This document shows positions 1 through 12,216 of a stretch of 64,000 nucleotides of DNA, piece by piece. Positions within the stretch are counted from its first letter, which is position 1. Each line of letters opens with the position of its first letter. The position numbers were made by a program, and so were the translations under genes. The stretch comes from Coriaria nepalensis (taxonomy: Eukaryota; Streptophyta; Magnoliopsida; Cucurbitales; Coriariaceae), in assembly GCA_027186245.1 (NCBI GenBank), contig CP114482.1:17007209-17071208 (forward strand), given 5' to 3'. The notes under the pieces were generated by a model, which was not told the DNA's origin, made no database searches, and was given only the letters and a program-made list of their open reading frames with translations.

Positions 1-2948
1 AAATCACGACTTTCGTGCATAACTTGCAAATGATCTATTGAAGGCAACTATGTATTTTTTTAGCCTTAAAGTCGTATAATTGCGTCTCTTTCAGTCATTA
101 AATCATTCTAAATCACTTCGAACAAACTTCACTCTTTAAACATGACTTCCATGCATAACTTGCAGTTGATCTATTTAAGGCAACAATGCAATTGTTTAGC
201 CTTAAAATCATGTCGTTGAGTCTCCTGTAGTGATTAAGTCATTCTAAATAAATTCGAACGAATTCTATTTTCTCCTTTCAAACGTGATTTTCTTACATAT
301 CTTGCAATTCATCTATTGCAGACAATGATGCATTATTTTAGCCTGAAAAAGCATACCATTTAGTCTTTTCATATCATTAAATTATTTGAAAGCACGTCGA
401 ACCAATTCTATTTTTGCATTTGAACACACGACTTTCGTGCATAACTTGCAAATGATCTATTGAAGGCAACTATGCATTTTTTTAGACTTAAAGTCGTATA
501 ATCGCGTCTCTTTCAGTCATTAAATCATTCTAAATCACTTCGAACGAAATTCGCATTTTAAACATGAATTTCGTGCATAACTTGCACTTGATCTATTATA
601 GGCAACAATGCATTTGTTTAGCCATAAAATCATGTCATTGGGTCTCTTGTAGTGATTAAGTCATTCTAAATAAATTCGAACGAATTCTTTTTTCGCCTTT
701 CAAACATGATTTTCTTACATAACTTGCAATTAATCTATTGCAGACAACGATGCATTATTTTAGCCTGAAAATGCATATCATTTAGTCTTTTCATATCATT
801 AAATTATTTGAAAGCACGTCGAACCAATTCTATTTTTGCATTTAAAACACGACTTTCGTGCATAACTTGCAAATGATCTATTGAAGGCAACTATACATTT
901 TTTTAGCCTTAAAGTCGTATAATTGCGTCTCTTTCAGTCATTAAATCATTCTAAATCACTTCGAACGAACTTCACACTTTAAACATGTTTTCCATGCATA
1001 ACTTGCACTTGATCTATTGAAGGCAACAATGCAATTGTTTTGCCTTAAAATCATGTCATTGAGTCTCCTGTAGTGATTAAGTCATTCTAAATAAATTCGA
1101 ACGAATTCTATTTTCTCCTTTCAAACGTGATTTTCTTACATATCTTGCAATTCATCTATTGCAGACAATGATGCATTATTTTAGCCTGAAAAAGCATACC
1201 ATTTAGTCTTTTCATATCATTAAATTATTTGAAAGCACGTCAAACCAATTCTATTTTTGCATTTGAACACACGACTTTCGTGCATAACTTGCAAATGATC
1301 TATTGAAGGCAACTATGCATTTTTTTAGACTTAAAGTCGTATAATCGCGTCTCTTTCAGTCATTAAATCATTCTAAATCACTTCGAACGAAATTCGCATT
1401 TTAAACATGAATTTCGTGTATAACTTGCACTTGATCTATTATTGGCAACAATGCATTTGTTTAGCCATAAAATCATGTCATTGGGTCTCTTGTAGTGATT
1501 AAGTCATTCTAAATAAATTCGAACGAATTCTTTTTTCGCCTTTCAAACATGATTTTCTTACATAACTTGCAATTAATCTATTGCAGACAACGATGCATTA
1601 TTTTAGCCTGAAAAAGCATATCATTCAGTCTTTTCATATCATTATATTATTTGAAAGCACGTCGAACCAATTTTATTTTCGCATTTAAAACACAACTTTC
1701 GTGCATAACTTGCAAATGATCTATTGAAGGCAACTATACATTTTTTTAGGCTTAAAGTCATATGATTGCGTCTCTTTCAGTCATTAAATCATTCTAAATC
1801 ACTTCGAACGAACTTCACACTTTAAACATGTTTTCCATGCAGAACTTGGACTTGATCTATTGAAGGCAACAATGCAATTGTTTAGCCTTAAAATCATGTC
1901 ATTGAGTCTCTTGTAGTGATTAAATCCTTCAAAATAAATTCGAACAAATTCTATTTTCGCCCTTCAAACATGATTTTCTTATATGACTTGCAATTAATCT
2001 ATTGCAGACAACAATGCATTATATTTGCCTAAAAAAGCATATCATTCAGTCTTTTCATATCATTAAATTATTTGAAAGCACGTCGAACCAATTCTATTTT
2101 TGCATTTAAATCACGACTTTCGTGCATAGCTTGCAAATGATCTATTGAAGGCAACTACGCATTTTTTAGACTTAAAGTCGTATAATTGCGTCTCTTTCAG
2201 TCATTAAATAATTCTGAATCACTTCGAACGAAATTCGCATTTTAAACATGAATTTCGTGCATAACTTGCACTTGATCTATTATAGGCAACAATGCATTTG
2301 TTTAGCCATAAAATCATGTCATTGGGTCTCTTGTAGTGATTAAGTCATTCTAAATAAATTCGAACGAATTCTTTTTTCGCCTTTCAAACATGATTTTCTT
2401 ACATAACTTGCAATTAATCTATTGCAGACAACGATGCATTATTTTAGCCTGAAAATGCATATCATTTAGTCTTTTCATATCATTAAATTATTTGAAAGCA
2501 CGTCGAACCAATTCTATTTTTGCATTTAAAACACGACTTTCGTGCATAACTTGCAAATGATCTATTGAAGGCAACTATGCATTTTTTTAGGCTTATAGTC
2601 ATATGATTGCGTCTCTTGCAGTCATTAAATCATTCTAAATCACTTCGAACGAACTTCACACTTTAAACATGTTTTCCATGCATAACTTGCACTTGATCTA
2701 TTGAAGGTAACAATACAATTGTTTTGCCTTAAAATCATGTCATTGAGTCTCCTGTAGTGATTAAGTCATTCTAAATAAATTCGAACGAATTCTATTTTCT
2801 CCTTTCAAACGTGATTTTCTGACATAACTTGCAATTCATCTATTGCAGACAACGATGCATTATTTTAGCCTGAAAAAGCATATCATTCAGTCTTTTCATA
2901 TCATTATATTATTTGAAAGCACGTCGAACCAATTTTATTTTCGCATTT
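1..2948 (+). repeat. Two-unit (842-bp) super-repeat, left end
   Basis: Alternate 421-bp units resemble each other more than their direct neighbours do. Units starting near 422, 1265 and 2107 share the type-2 B head, and each carries the otherwise uncommon CATTGGGTCTCTTG. Intervening units starting near 845, 1687 and 2528 share the type-1 B head, with ATGTTTTCCATGCA in B. The result is a local period of about 842 bp lying above the 421-bp trimer. Confidence 0.75.
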
Positions 2949-3370
2949 AAAACACAACTTTCGTGCATAACTTGCAAATGATCTATTGAAGGCAACTATA
3001 CATTTTTTTAGCCTTCAAGTCGTATAATTGCGTCTCTTTCAGTAATTAAATCATTCTAAATCACTTCGAACAAACTTCACACATTAAACATGACTTCCAT
3101 GCATAACTTGCACTTGATCTATTGAAGGCAACAATGCAATTGTTTAGCCTTAAAATCACGTCATTGAGTCTCTTGTAGTGATTAAGTCATTCTAAATAAA
3201 TTCGAACGAATTCTATTTTCGCCTTTTAAACATGATTTTCTTATATAACTTGCAATTAATCTATTACAGACAACAATGCATTATTTTAACCTTAAAAAGC
3301 CTATCATTCAGTCTTTTCATCCCATTAAATTATTTGAAAGCACGTCGAACCAATTCTATTTTTGCATTTA

Positions 3371-3506
3371 AAACACGACTTTCGTGCATAACTTGCAAAT
3401 GATCTATTGAAGGCAACTATACATTTTTTTAGCCTTAAAGTCGTATAATTGCGTCTCTTTCAGTCATTAAATCATTCTAAATCACTTCGAACAAACTTCA
3501 CACTTT
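3371..3506 (+). repeat. Reference A monomer (about 136 bp)
   Basis: This is the representative A monomer. It begins AAACACGACTTTCGTGCAT, continues with the block ATAACTTGCA and GATCTATTGAAGGCAAC shared by all monomers, then a T-run before TTAGCCTTAAAG, then GTCGTATAATTGCGTCTC, and ends near CTTCGAAC. Two tail subtypes occur across the array: one ends CTTCACACTTT, the other ATTCGCATTTT. The first part varies at CpG sites, as in TTTCGTGCAT versus TTTCATGCAT. Copies with the CATGCATA start have an imperfectly spaced dyad, ATGCATA and TATGCAT, about 25-30 bp apart. Confidence 0.93.
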
Positions 3507-3648
3507 AAACATGACTTCCATGCATAACTTGCAGTTGATCTATTGAATGCAACAATGCAATTGTTTAGCCTTAAAATCATGTCATTCACTCTCTTGTAGT
3601 GATTAAGTCATTCTAAATAAATTCGAACGAATTCTATTTTCGCCTTTC
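3507..3648 (+). repeat. Reference B monomer (about 142 bp)
   Basis: The B monomer begins AAACATGACTTCCATGCAT, shares ATAACTTGCA and GATCTATTGAA with A, and is recognised by TTAGCCTTAAAATCATGTC and a GAGTCTCTTGTA-like block (CACTCTC in this copy). It ends with a palindromic AATTCGAACGAATTC segment before a T-rich, C-containing tail. Two head subtypes exist: GACTTCCATGC with GGCAACAATGCAATTG, and GAATTTCGTGC with TAGGCAACAATGCATTTG. Three tail subtypes follow: TAGTGATTAAATCCTTC, TAGTGATTAAGTCATTC and TACTGATTAAATCATTC. The head and tail subtypes are shuffled relative to one another, consistent with exchange inside the monomer. Confidence 0.93.
3585..3648 (+). other. B-tail palindrome, recurring candidate protein-binding site
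   Basis: The tail of this B monomer, near 3621-3634, contains AATTCGAACGAATT, a perfect inverted repeat with six-base arms and a two-base centre. It recurs once per 421 bp in most units to about 29 kb and in a subset later. At the matching place, A has TTCGAACGAA (four-base arms) and C has GTCGAACCAATT (dyad weakened). The EcoRI site GAATTC overlaps it. Function is unknown; a role in protein binding is inference. Confidence 0.5.
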
Positions 3649-3720
3649 AAACGTGATTTTCTTACATATCTTGCAATTCATCTATTGCAGACAATGATGC
3701 ATTATTTTAGCCTGAAAAAG
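3649..3720 (+). other. C-head inverted repeat
   Basis: C monomers of the common type contain TGCAATTAATCTATTGCA, which pairs TGCAAT with ATTGCA around a six-base loop. In this reference copy the loop side reads TTCATC, keeping the same arms. It could form a short cruciform or be a dimeric protein site. The arms are short, so chance in an A+T-rich repeat is also possible. Confidence 0.4.
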
Positions 3721-3791
3721 CATATCATTTAGTCTTTTCATATCATTCAATTATTTGAAAGCACGTCGAACCAATTCTATTTTTGCATTTA
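3649..3791 (+). repeat. Reference C monomer (about 143 bp)
   Basis: The C monomer begins AAACGTGATTTTCTTACAT or the ATG variant, carries TTGCAATTAATCTATTGCAG or its TTCATC variant, then GATGCATTATTTTAGCC, AAAAAGCATATCATT, TCTTTTCATATCATT and GCACGTCGAACCAATTC. The mid-monomer word is the best regional marker: TAGCCTGAAA and TTGCCTAAAA through the first 36 kb, TTGGCCAAAA common from about 36 kb to 61 kb, and TAGAATTAAA near 46.1, 54.9 and 61.7-63.8 kb. It shares ACTTGCA, the ATCTATTG core and TCGAAC with A and B, so all three descend from one ancestral unit of about 140 bp. Confidence 0.93.
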
Positions 3792-5898
3792 AAACACGAC
3801 TTTCGTGCATAACTTGCAAATGATCTATTGAAGGCAACTATGCATTTTTTTAAGCCTTAAAGTCGTATAATTGCATCTCTTTCAGTCATTAAATCATTCT
3901 AGATCACTTCGAACGAAATTCGCGTTTTAAACATGAATTTCGTGCATAACTTGCACTTGATCTATTATAGGCAACAATGCATTTGTTTAGCCTTAAAATC
4001 ATGTAATTGAGTCTCTTGTACTGATTAAATCTTTCTAAATTAATTCGAACGAATTCGATTTTCGCCCTTTCAAACATGATTTTCTTACATAACTTGCAGT
4101 TAATCGATTGCAGACAACGGTGCATTATTTTAGTCTGAAAAAGCATATCATTTAGTCTTTTCATATCATTAAATTATTTGAAAGCACGTCGAACCAGTTC
4201 TATTTTTCCATTTAAAACACGACTTTCGTGCATAACTTGCAAATGATCTATTGAAGGCAACTATGCATTTTTTTAAGCCTTAAAGTCGTATAATTGCGTC
4301 TATTTCAGTCATTAAATCATTCTAAATCACTTCGAACGAACTTCACACTTTAAACATGACTTCCATGCATAACTTGCAGTTGATCTATTGAATGCAACAA
4401 TGCAATTGTTTAGCCTTAAAATCATGTCATTCACTCTCTTGTAGTGATTAAGTCATTCTAAATAAATTCGAACGAATTCTATTTTCTCCTTTCAAACGTG
4501 ATTTTCTTACATATCTTGCAATTCATCTATTGCAGACAATGATGCATTATTTTTGCCTAAAAAAGCATATCATTTAGTCTTTTCATATCATTCAATTATT
4601 TGAAAGCACGTCGAACCAATTCTATTTTTCCATTTAAAACACGACTTTCGTGCATAACTTGCAAATGATCTATTGAAGGCAACTATGCATTTTTTTAAGC
4701 CTTAAAGTCGTATAATTGCGTCTATTTCAGTCATTAAATCATTCTAAATCACTTCGAACGAACTTCACACTTTAAACATGACTTCCATGCATAACTTGCA
4801 GTTGATCTATTGAAGGCAACAATGCAATTGTTTAGCCTTAAAATCATGTCATTGAGTCTCTTGTAGTGATTAAATCCTTCAAAATAAATTCGAACGAATT
4901 CTATTTTCGCCCTTCAAACATGATTTTCTTATCTGACTTGCAATTAATCTATTGCAGACAACAATGCATTATTTTTGCCTAAAAAAGCATATCATTCAGT
5001 CTTTTCATATCATTAAATTATTTGAAAGCACGTCGAACCAATTCTATTTTTGCATTTTAACACACGACTTTCGTGCATAACTTGCAAATGATCTATTGAA
5101 GGCAACTATGCATTTTTTTAGACTTAAAGTCGTATAATCGCGTCTCTTTCAGTCATTAAATCATTCTAAATCACTTCGAACGAAATTCGCATTTTAAACA
5201 TGAATTTCGTGCATAACTTGCACTTGATCTATTATAGGCAACAATGCATTTTTTTAGGCTTAAAATCAAGTAATTGAGTGTCTTGTACTGATTAAATCAT
5301 TCTAAATTAATTCGAACGAATTCGATTTTCGCCCTTCAAACATGATTTTCTTACATAACTTGCAATTAATCTATTGCAGACAACGATGCATTATTTTAGC
5401 CTGAAAAAGCATATCATTTAGTCTTTTCATATCATTAAATTATTTGAAAGCACGTCGAACCAATTCTATTTTTGCATTTAAAACACGACTTTCGTGCATA
5501 ACTTGCAAATGATCTATTGAAGGCAACTATGCATTTTTTTAGCCTTAAAGTCGTATAATTGCGTCTCTTTCGGTCATTAAATTATTCTAAATCACATCGA
5601 ACAAACTTCACACTTTAAACATGACTTCCATGCATAACTTGCAGTTGATCTATTAATGGCAACAATGCAATTGTTTAGCTTTAAAATCATGTCATTGAGT
5701 CTCTTGGAGTGGTTAAATCCTTCAAAATAAATTCGAACGAATTCTATTTTCGCCCTTCAAACATGATTTTCTTATATGACTTGCAATTAATCTATTGCAG
5801 ACAACGATGCATTATTTTAGCCTAAAAAAGCATATCATTCACTCTTTTCGTATCATTAAATTATTTGAAAGCACGTCGAACCAATTCTATTTTTGCAT

Positions 5899-8004
5899 TT
5901 AAAACACGACTTTCGTGCATAACTTGCAAATGATCTATTGAAGGCAACTATGCATTTTTTTAGACTTAAAGTCGTATAATCGCGTCTCTTTCAGTCATTA
6001 AATAATTCTAAATCACTTCGAACGAAATTCGCATTTTAAACATGAATTTCATGCATAACTTGCACTTGATCTATTATAGGCAACAATGCATTTGTTTAGC
6101 CATAAAATCATGTCATTGAGTCTCTTGTAGTGATTAAGTCATTCTAAATAAATTCGAACGAATTCTATTTTCGCCTTTCAAACATGATTTTCTTACATAA
6201 CTTGCAATTAATCTATTGCAGACAACGATGCATTATTTTAGCCTGAAAAAGCATATCATTTAGTCTTTTCATATCATTAAATTATTTGAAACCACGTCGA
6301 ACCAATTCTATTTTTGCATTTAAATCACGACTTTCGTGCATAACTTGCAAATGATCTATTGAAGGCAACTATGCATTTTTTTAGACTTAAAGTCGTATAA
6401 TTGCGTCTCTTTCAGTCATTAAATTATTCTAAATCACTTCGAACGAACTTCACACTTTAAACATGACTTCCATGCATAACTTGCAGTTGATCTATTGAAT
6501 GCAACAATGCAATTGTTTAGCCTTAAAATCATGTCATTCACTCTCTTGTAGTGATTAAGTCATTCTAAATAAATTCGAACGAATTCTATTTTCTCCTTTC
6601 AAACGTGATTTTCTTACATATCTTGCAATTCATCTATTGCAGACAATGATGCATTATTTTTGCCTAAAAAAGCATATCATTTAGTCTTTTCATATCATTC
6701 AATTATTTGAAAGCACGTCGAACCAATTCTATTTTTGCATTTAAAACACGACTTTCGTGCATAACTTGCAAATGATCTATTGAAGGCAACTATGCATTTT
6801 TTTAGACTTAAAGTCGTATAATCGCGTCTCTTTCAGTCATTAAATAATTCTAAATCACTTCGAACGAAATTCGCATTTTAAACATGAATTTCATGCATAA
6901 CTTGCACTTGATCTATTATAGGCAACAATGCATTTGTTTAGCCATAAAATCATGTCATTGAGTCTCTTGTAGTGATTAAGTCATTCTAAATAAATTCGAA
7001 CGAATTCTATTTTCGCCTTTCAAACATGATTTTCTTACATAACTTGCAATTAATCTATTGCAGACAACGATGCATTATTTTAGCCTGAAAAATCATATCA
7101 TTTAGTCTTTTCATATCATTAAATTATTTGAAACCACGTCGAACCAATTCTATTTTTGCATTTAAATCACGACTTTCGTGCATAACTTGCAAATGATCTA
7201 TTGAAGGCAACTATGCATTTTTTTAGACTTAAAGTCGTATAATTGCGTCTCTTTCAGTCATTAAATTATTCTAAATCACTTCGAACGAACTTCACACTTT
7301 AAACATGACTTCCATGCATAACTTGCAGTTGATCTATTGAATGCAACAATGCAATTGTTTAGCCTTAAAATCATGTCATTCACTCTCTTGTAGTGATTAA
7401 GTCATTCTAAATAAATTCGAACGAATTCTATTTTCTCCTTTCAAACGTGATTTTCTTACATATCTTGCAATTCATCTATTGCAGACAATGATGCATTATT
7501 TTTGCCTAAAAAAGCATATCATTTAGTCTTTTCCTATCATTCAATTATTTGAAAGCACGTCGAACCAATTCTATTTTTGCATTTAAAACACGACTTTCGT
7601 GCATAACTTGCAAATGATCTATTGAAGGCAACTATATATTTTTTTAGCCTTAAAGTCGTATAATTGCGTCTCTTTCAGTCATTAAATCATTCTAAATCAC
7701 TTCGAACGAACTTCACACTTTAAACATGACTTCCATGCATAACTTGCAGTTGATCTATTGAATGCAACAGTGCAATTGTTTAGCCTTAAAATCATGTCAT
7801 TCACTCTCTTGTAGTGATTAAGTCATTCTAAATAAATTCGAACGAATTCTATTTTCTCCTTTCAAACGTGATTTTCTTACATATCTTGCAATTCATCTAT
7901 TGCAGACAATGATGCATTATTTTTGCCTAAAAAAGCATATCATTTAGTCTTTTCATATCATTCAATTATTTGAAAGCACGTCGAACCAATTCTATTTTTG
8001 CATT
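5899..8004 (+). repeat. Two-unit (842-bp) super-repeat, 5.9-8.0 kb
   Basis: Units near 5899 and 6741 are nearly identical, with ATAATCGCGTC in A, AATTTCATGCATAAC and CTATTATAGGC in B. Units near 6320 and 7163 form the other class, with AAATCACGAC in A, GAATGCAACAATGC and CATTCACTCTC in B, and ACATATCTTGCAATTC in C. The first part of the unit at 7584 resembles the second class too. This is a tandem duplication of a two-HOR block; a related alternation occurs at 26.8-28.5 kb in the second copy. Confidence 0.8.
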
Positions 8005-11000
8005 TAAAACACGACTTTCGTGCATAACTTGCAAATGATCTATTGAAGGCAACTATGCATTTTTTTAGCCTTAAAGTCGTATAATTGCGTCTCTTTCAGT
8101 CATTAAATCATTCTAAATCACTTCGAACGAAATTCGCATTTTAAACTTGAATTTCGTGCCTAACTTGGACTTGATCTATTGTAGGCTACAATGCATTTGT
8201 TTAGCCTTCAAATCATGTCATTGAGTCTCTTGTACTGATTAACTCATTCTAAATTAATTCGAACGAATTCGATTTTCGCCCTTCAAACATAATTTTCTTA
8301 CATAACTTGCAATTAATCTATTGCAGACAACGATGCATTATTTTAGCCTGAAAAAGCATATCATTTAGTATTTTCATATCATTAAATTATCTGAAAGCAC
8401 GTCGAACCAATTCTATTTTTGCATTTAAAACACGACTTTCGTGCATAACTTGCAAAATGATCTATTGCAGGCAACTATGCATTTTTTTAACCTTAAAGTC
8501 GTATAGCTGCGTCTCTTTCTGTCATTAAATCATTCTAAATCACTTCGAACGAACTTCACACTTTAAACATGACTTCCATGCATAACTTGCACTTGATCTA
8601 TTGAAGGCAAGAATGCAATTGTTTAGCCTTAGAATCATGTCATTGAGTCTCTTGTACTGATTAAATCATTCTAAATTAATTCGAACGAATTCGATTCTCG
8701 CCCTTCAAACATGATTTTCTTACATAACTTGCAATTAATCGATTGCAGACAACGATGCATTATTTTTGCCTAAAAAAGCATATCATTCAGTCTTTTCATA
8801 TCATTAAAATATTTGAAAGCACGTCGAACGAATTCTATTTTTGCATTTAAAACACGACTTTCATGCATAACTTGCAAATGATCTATTGAAGGCAACTATG
8901 CATTTTTTTAGGCTTAAAGTTGTATGATCGCATCTCTTTCAGTCATTCAATCATTCTAAATCACTTCGAACGAACTTCACACTTTAAACATGACCTCCAT
9001 GCATAACTTGCACTTGATCTATTGAAGGCAACAATGCAATTATTTAGCCTTAAAATCATGTCATTGAGTCTCTTGTACTGATTAAATCATTCTAAATTAA
9101 TTCGAACGAATTCGATTTTCGCCTTTCAAACATGATTTTCTTAGATAACTTGCAATTAATCTATTGCAGACAACAGTGCATTATTTTAGCCTTAAAATGC
9201 ATATCATTCAGTCTTTTCATATCATTATATTATTTGAAAGCACATCGAACCAATTCTATTTTTTGCATTTAAAACACGACTTTCATGCATAACTTGCAAA
9301 TGATCTATTGAAGGCAACTATGCATTTTTTTAGCCTTAAAGTCGTGTAATTGCGTCTCTTTCAGTCATTAAATCATTCTAAATCACTTCGAACGAAATTC
9401 GCATTTTAGACATGACTTCCATGCATAACTTGCACTTGATCTATTGAAGGCAACAATGCAATTGTTTAGCCTTAAAATCATGTCATTGAGTCTCTTTTAG
9501 CGATTAAATGCTTCTAAATTAATTCGAACGAATTCGATTTTCGCCTTTCAAACATGATTTTCTTAGATAACTTGCAATTAATCTATTGCAGACAACGATG
9601 CATTATTTTAGCCTGAAAAAGCATATCATTCAGTCTTTTCATATCATTAAATTATTTGAAAGCACGTCGAACCAATTCTATTTTTGCATTTAAAACACGA
9701 CTTTCGTGCATAACTTGCAAATGATCTATTGAAGGCAACTATGCATTTTTTTAGCCTTAAAGTCGTGTAATTGCGTCTCTTTCAGTCATTAAATCATTCT
9801 AAATCACTTCGAACGAAATTCGCATTTTAGACATGACTTCCATGCATAACTTGCACTTGATCTATTGAAGGCAACAATGCAATTGTTTAGCCTTAAAATC
9901 ATGTCATTGAGTCTCTTTTAGCGATTAAATGCTTCAAAATAAATTGGAACGAATTCTACTTTCGCCTTTTAAAGATGATTTTCTTATATAACTTGGAATT
10001 AATCTAATGCAGACAACAATGCATTATTTTAGCCTTAAAAAGCCTATCATTTAGTCTTTTCATATCATTAAATTATTTGAAAGCACGTCGAACGAATTCT
10101 ATTTTTGCATTTAAAACACGACTTTCATGCATAACTTGCAAATGATCTATTGAAGGCAACTATGCATTTTTTTAGCCTTAAAGTCGTATAATTGCGTCTC
10201 TTTCAGTCATAAAATCATTCAAAATCACTTCGAACAAATTTCACACTTTAAACATGACTTCCATGCATAACTTGCACTTGATCTATTGAAGGCAAGAATG
10301 CAATTGTTTAGCCTTAAAATCATGTCATTGAGTCTCTTGTACTGATTAAATCATTCTAAATTAATTCGAACGAATTCGATTTTCGCCCTTCAAACATGAT
10401 TTTCTTACATAACTTGCAATTAATCTATTGCAGACAACGATGCATTATTTTAGCCTGAAAAAGCATATCATTTAGTCTTTTCATATCATTAAATTATTTG
10501 AAAGCACGTCGAACCAATTCTATTTTTGCATTTAAAACACGACTTTCGTGCATAACTTGCAAATGATCTATTGAAGGCAACTATGCATATTTTTAGACTT
10601 AAAGTCGTATAATTGCGTCTCTTTCCGTCATTAAATAATTCTAAATCACTTCGAACGAAATTCGCATTTTAAACATGAATTTCGTGCATAACTTGCACTT
10701 GATCTATTGAAGGCAACAATGCATTTGTTTAGCCATAAAATCATGTCATTGAGTCTCTTGTCGTGATTAAGTCATTCTAAATAAATTCGAACGAATTCTA
10801 TTTTCGCCTTTCAAACATGATTTTCTTATATAACTTGCAATTAATCTATAGCAGACAATAATGCATTATGTTAACCTTAAAAAGCCTACCATTCAGTCTT
10901 TTCATATCATTAAATTATTTGAAAGCACATCGAACGAATTCTATTTTTGCATTTAAAACACGACTTTCATGCATAACTTGCAAATGATCTATTGAAGGCA

Positions 11001-12216
11001 ACTATACATTTTTTTAGCCTTAAAGTCGTATAATTGCGTCTCTTTCAGTCATTAAATCATTCTAAATAACTTCGAACGAACTTCACACTTTAAACATGAC
11101 TTCCATGCATAACTTGCACTTGATCTATTGAAGGCAACAATGTATTTGTTTAGCCATAAAATCATGTCATTGAGTCTCTTGTAGTGATTAAGTCATTCTA
11201 AATAAATTCGAACGAATTCTATTTTCGCCTTTCAAACATGATTTTCTTACATAACTTGCAATTAATCTATTGCAGACAAAGATGCATTATTTTAGCCTGA
11301 AAAAGCATATCATTTAGTCTTTTCATATCATTAAATTATCTGAAAGCACGTCGAACCAATTCTATTTTTGCATTTAAAACACGGCTTTCGTGCATAACTT
11401 GCAAATGATCTATTGAAGGCAACTATGCATTTTTTTAGACTTAAAGTCGTATAATCGCGTCTCTTTCAGTCATTAAATAATTCTAAATCACTTCGAACGA
11501 AATTCGCATTTTAAACATGAATTTCATGCATAACTTGCACTTGATCTATTGAAGGCAACAATGCATTTGTTTAGCCCTAAAATCATGTAATTGAGTCTCC
11601 TGTACTGATTAAATCATTCTAAATTAATTCGAACGAATTCGATTTTCGCCCTTCAAACATGATTTTCTTACATAACTTGCAATTAATCTATTGCAGACAA
11701 CGATGCATTATTTTAACCTGAAAAAGCATATCATTTATTCTTTTCATATCATTAAATTATTTGAAAGCACGTCGAACTAATTCTATTTTTGCATTTAAAA
11801 CACGACTTTCGTGCATAACTTGCAAATGATCTATTGAAGGCAACTATGCATTTTTTTAGGCTTAAAGTCGTATAATTGCGTCTCTTTCAGTCATTAAATC
11901 ATTCTAAATCACTTCGAACGAAATTCGCATTTTAAATATGACTTCCATGCATAACTTGCACTTGATCTATTGAAGGCAAGAATGCAATTGTTTAGCCTTA
12001 AAATCATGTCATTAAGCCTCTTGTAGTGATTAAATCGTTCAAAATAAATTCGAACAAATTCTATTTTCGCCCTTCAAACATGATTTTCTTGTATGACTTG
12101 CAATTAATCTATTGCAGACAACAATGCATTATTTTTGCCTAAAAAAGCATATCATTCTGTCTTTTCATATCATTAAATTATTTGAAAGCACGTCGAACCA
12201 ATTCTATTTTTGCATT
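8005..12216 (+). repeat. Satellite domain 2, mixed unit types
   Basis: Ten HOR units that do not align with the start of domain 1 beyond the general consensus. B tails are mostly of the TACTGATTAAATCATTC type with AATTCGATT, and several A monomers carry TTTCATGCAT. A degenerate B head near 8150 reads TTTCGTGCCTAACTTGGAC. The phase stays at 421 bp throughout. No gene or unique sequence was seen. Confidence 0.85.
9271..10110 (+). repeat. Local tandem duplication of one HOR unit
   Basis: The A monomers starting near 9271 and 9691 both have GTCGTGTAATTGCG, and their B monomers both have TTTTAGACATGACTTCC and the rare CTCTTTTAGCGATTAAATGC. The likeness ends inside the B tail: one continues TTCTAAATTAATTCG, the other TTCAAAATAAATTGG. 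This marks an exchange boundary near 9510 and 9930. The repeat distance is one unit. Confidence 0.75.

Larger units (their letters stand above)
1..8004 (+). repeat. Satellite domain 1 (left copy of the 8-kb segmental duplication)
   Basis: Nineteen HOR units. Type-1 units (A tail CTTCACACTTT with B head GACTTCC) are interspersed with type-2 units (A tail ATTCGCATTTT with B head GAATTTC and TATAGGC). It contains rare words that recur in 21336-28945: ATGTTTTCCATGCAGAACTT at about 1829, CTTTTCATCCCATTAAAT at about 3313, AAAATCAAGTAATTGAGTG at 5262 and ACTATATATT at 7631. The same words appear at about 21901, 23384, 26174 and 28543. No gene or other element was seen. Confidence 0.88.

Noticed and set aside
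3904..4164. Minus-strand open frame of 86 codons, with a 91-codon relative at 25224-25499
   Set aside because: Both lie in matching units of the 8-kb segmental copy and cross monomer borders. Most other units have stops in this frame. It is a chance opening in satellite DNA.
5041..5062. Extra CACACGAC-like starts of A as possible insertion junctions
   Set aside because: They are one- or two-base variants of the A start (AAACACG, AATCACG, AACACACG) that recur in many units and do not flank inserted DNA.
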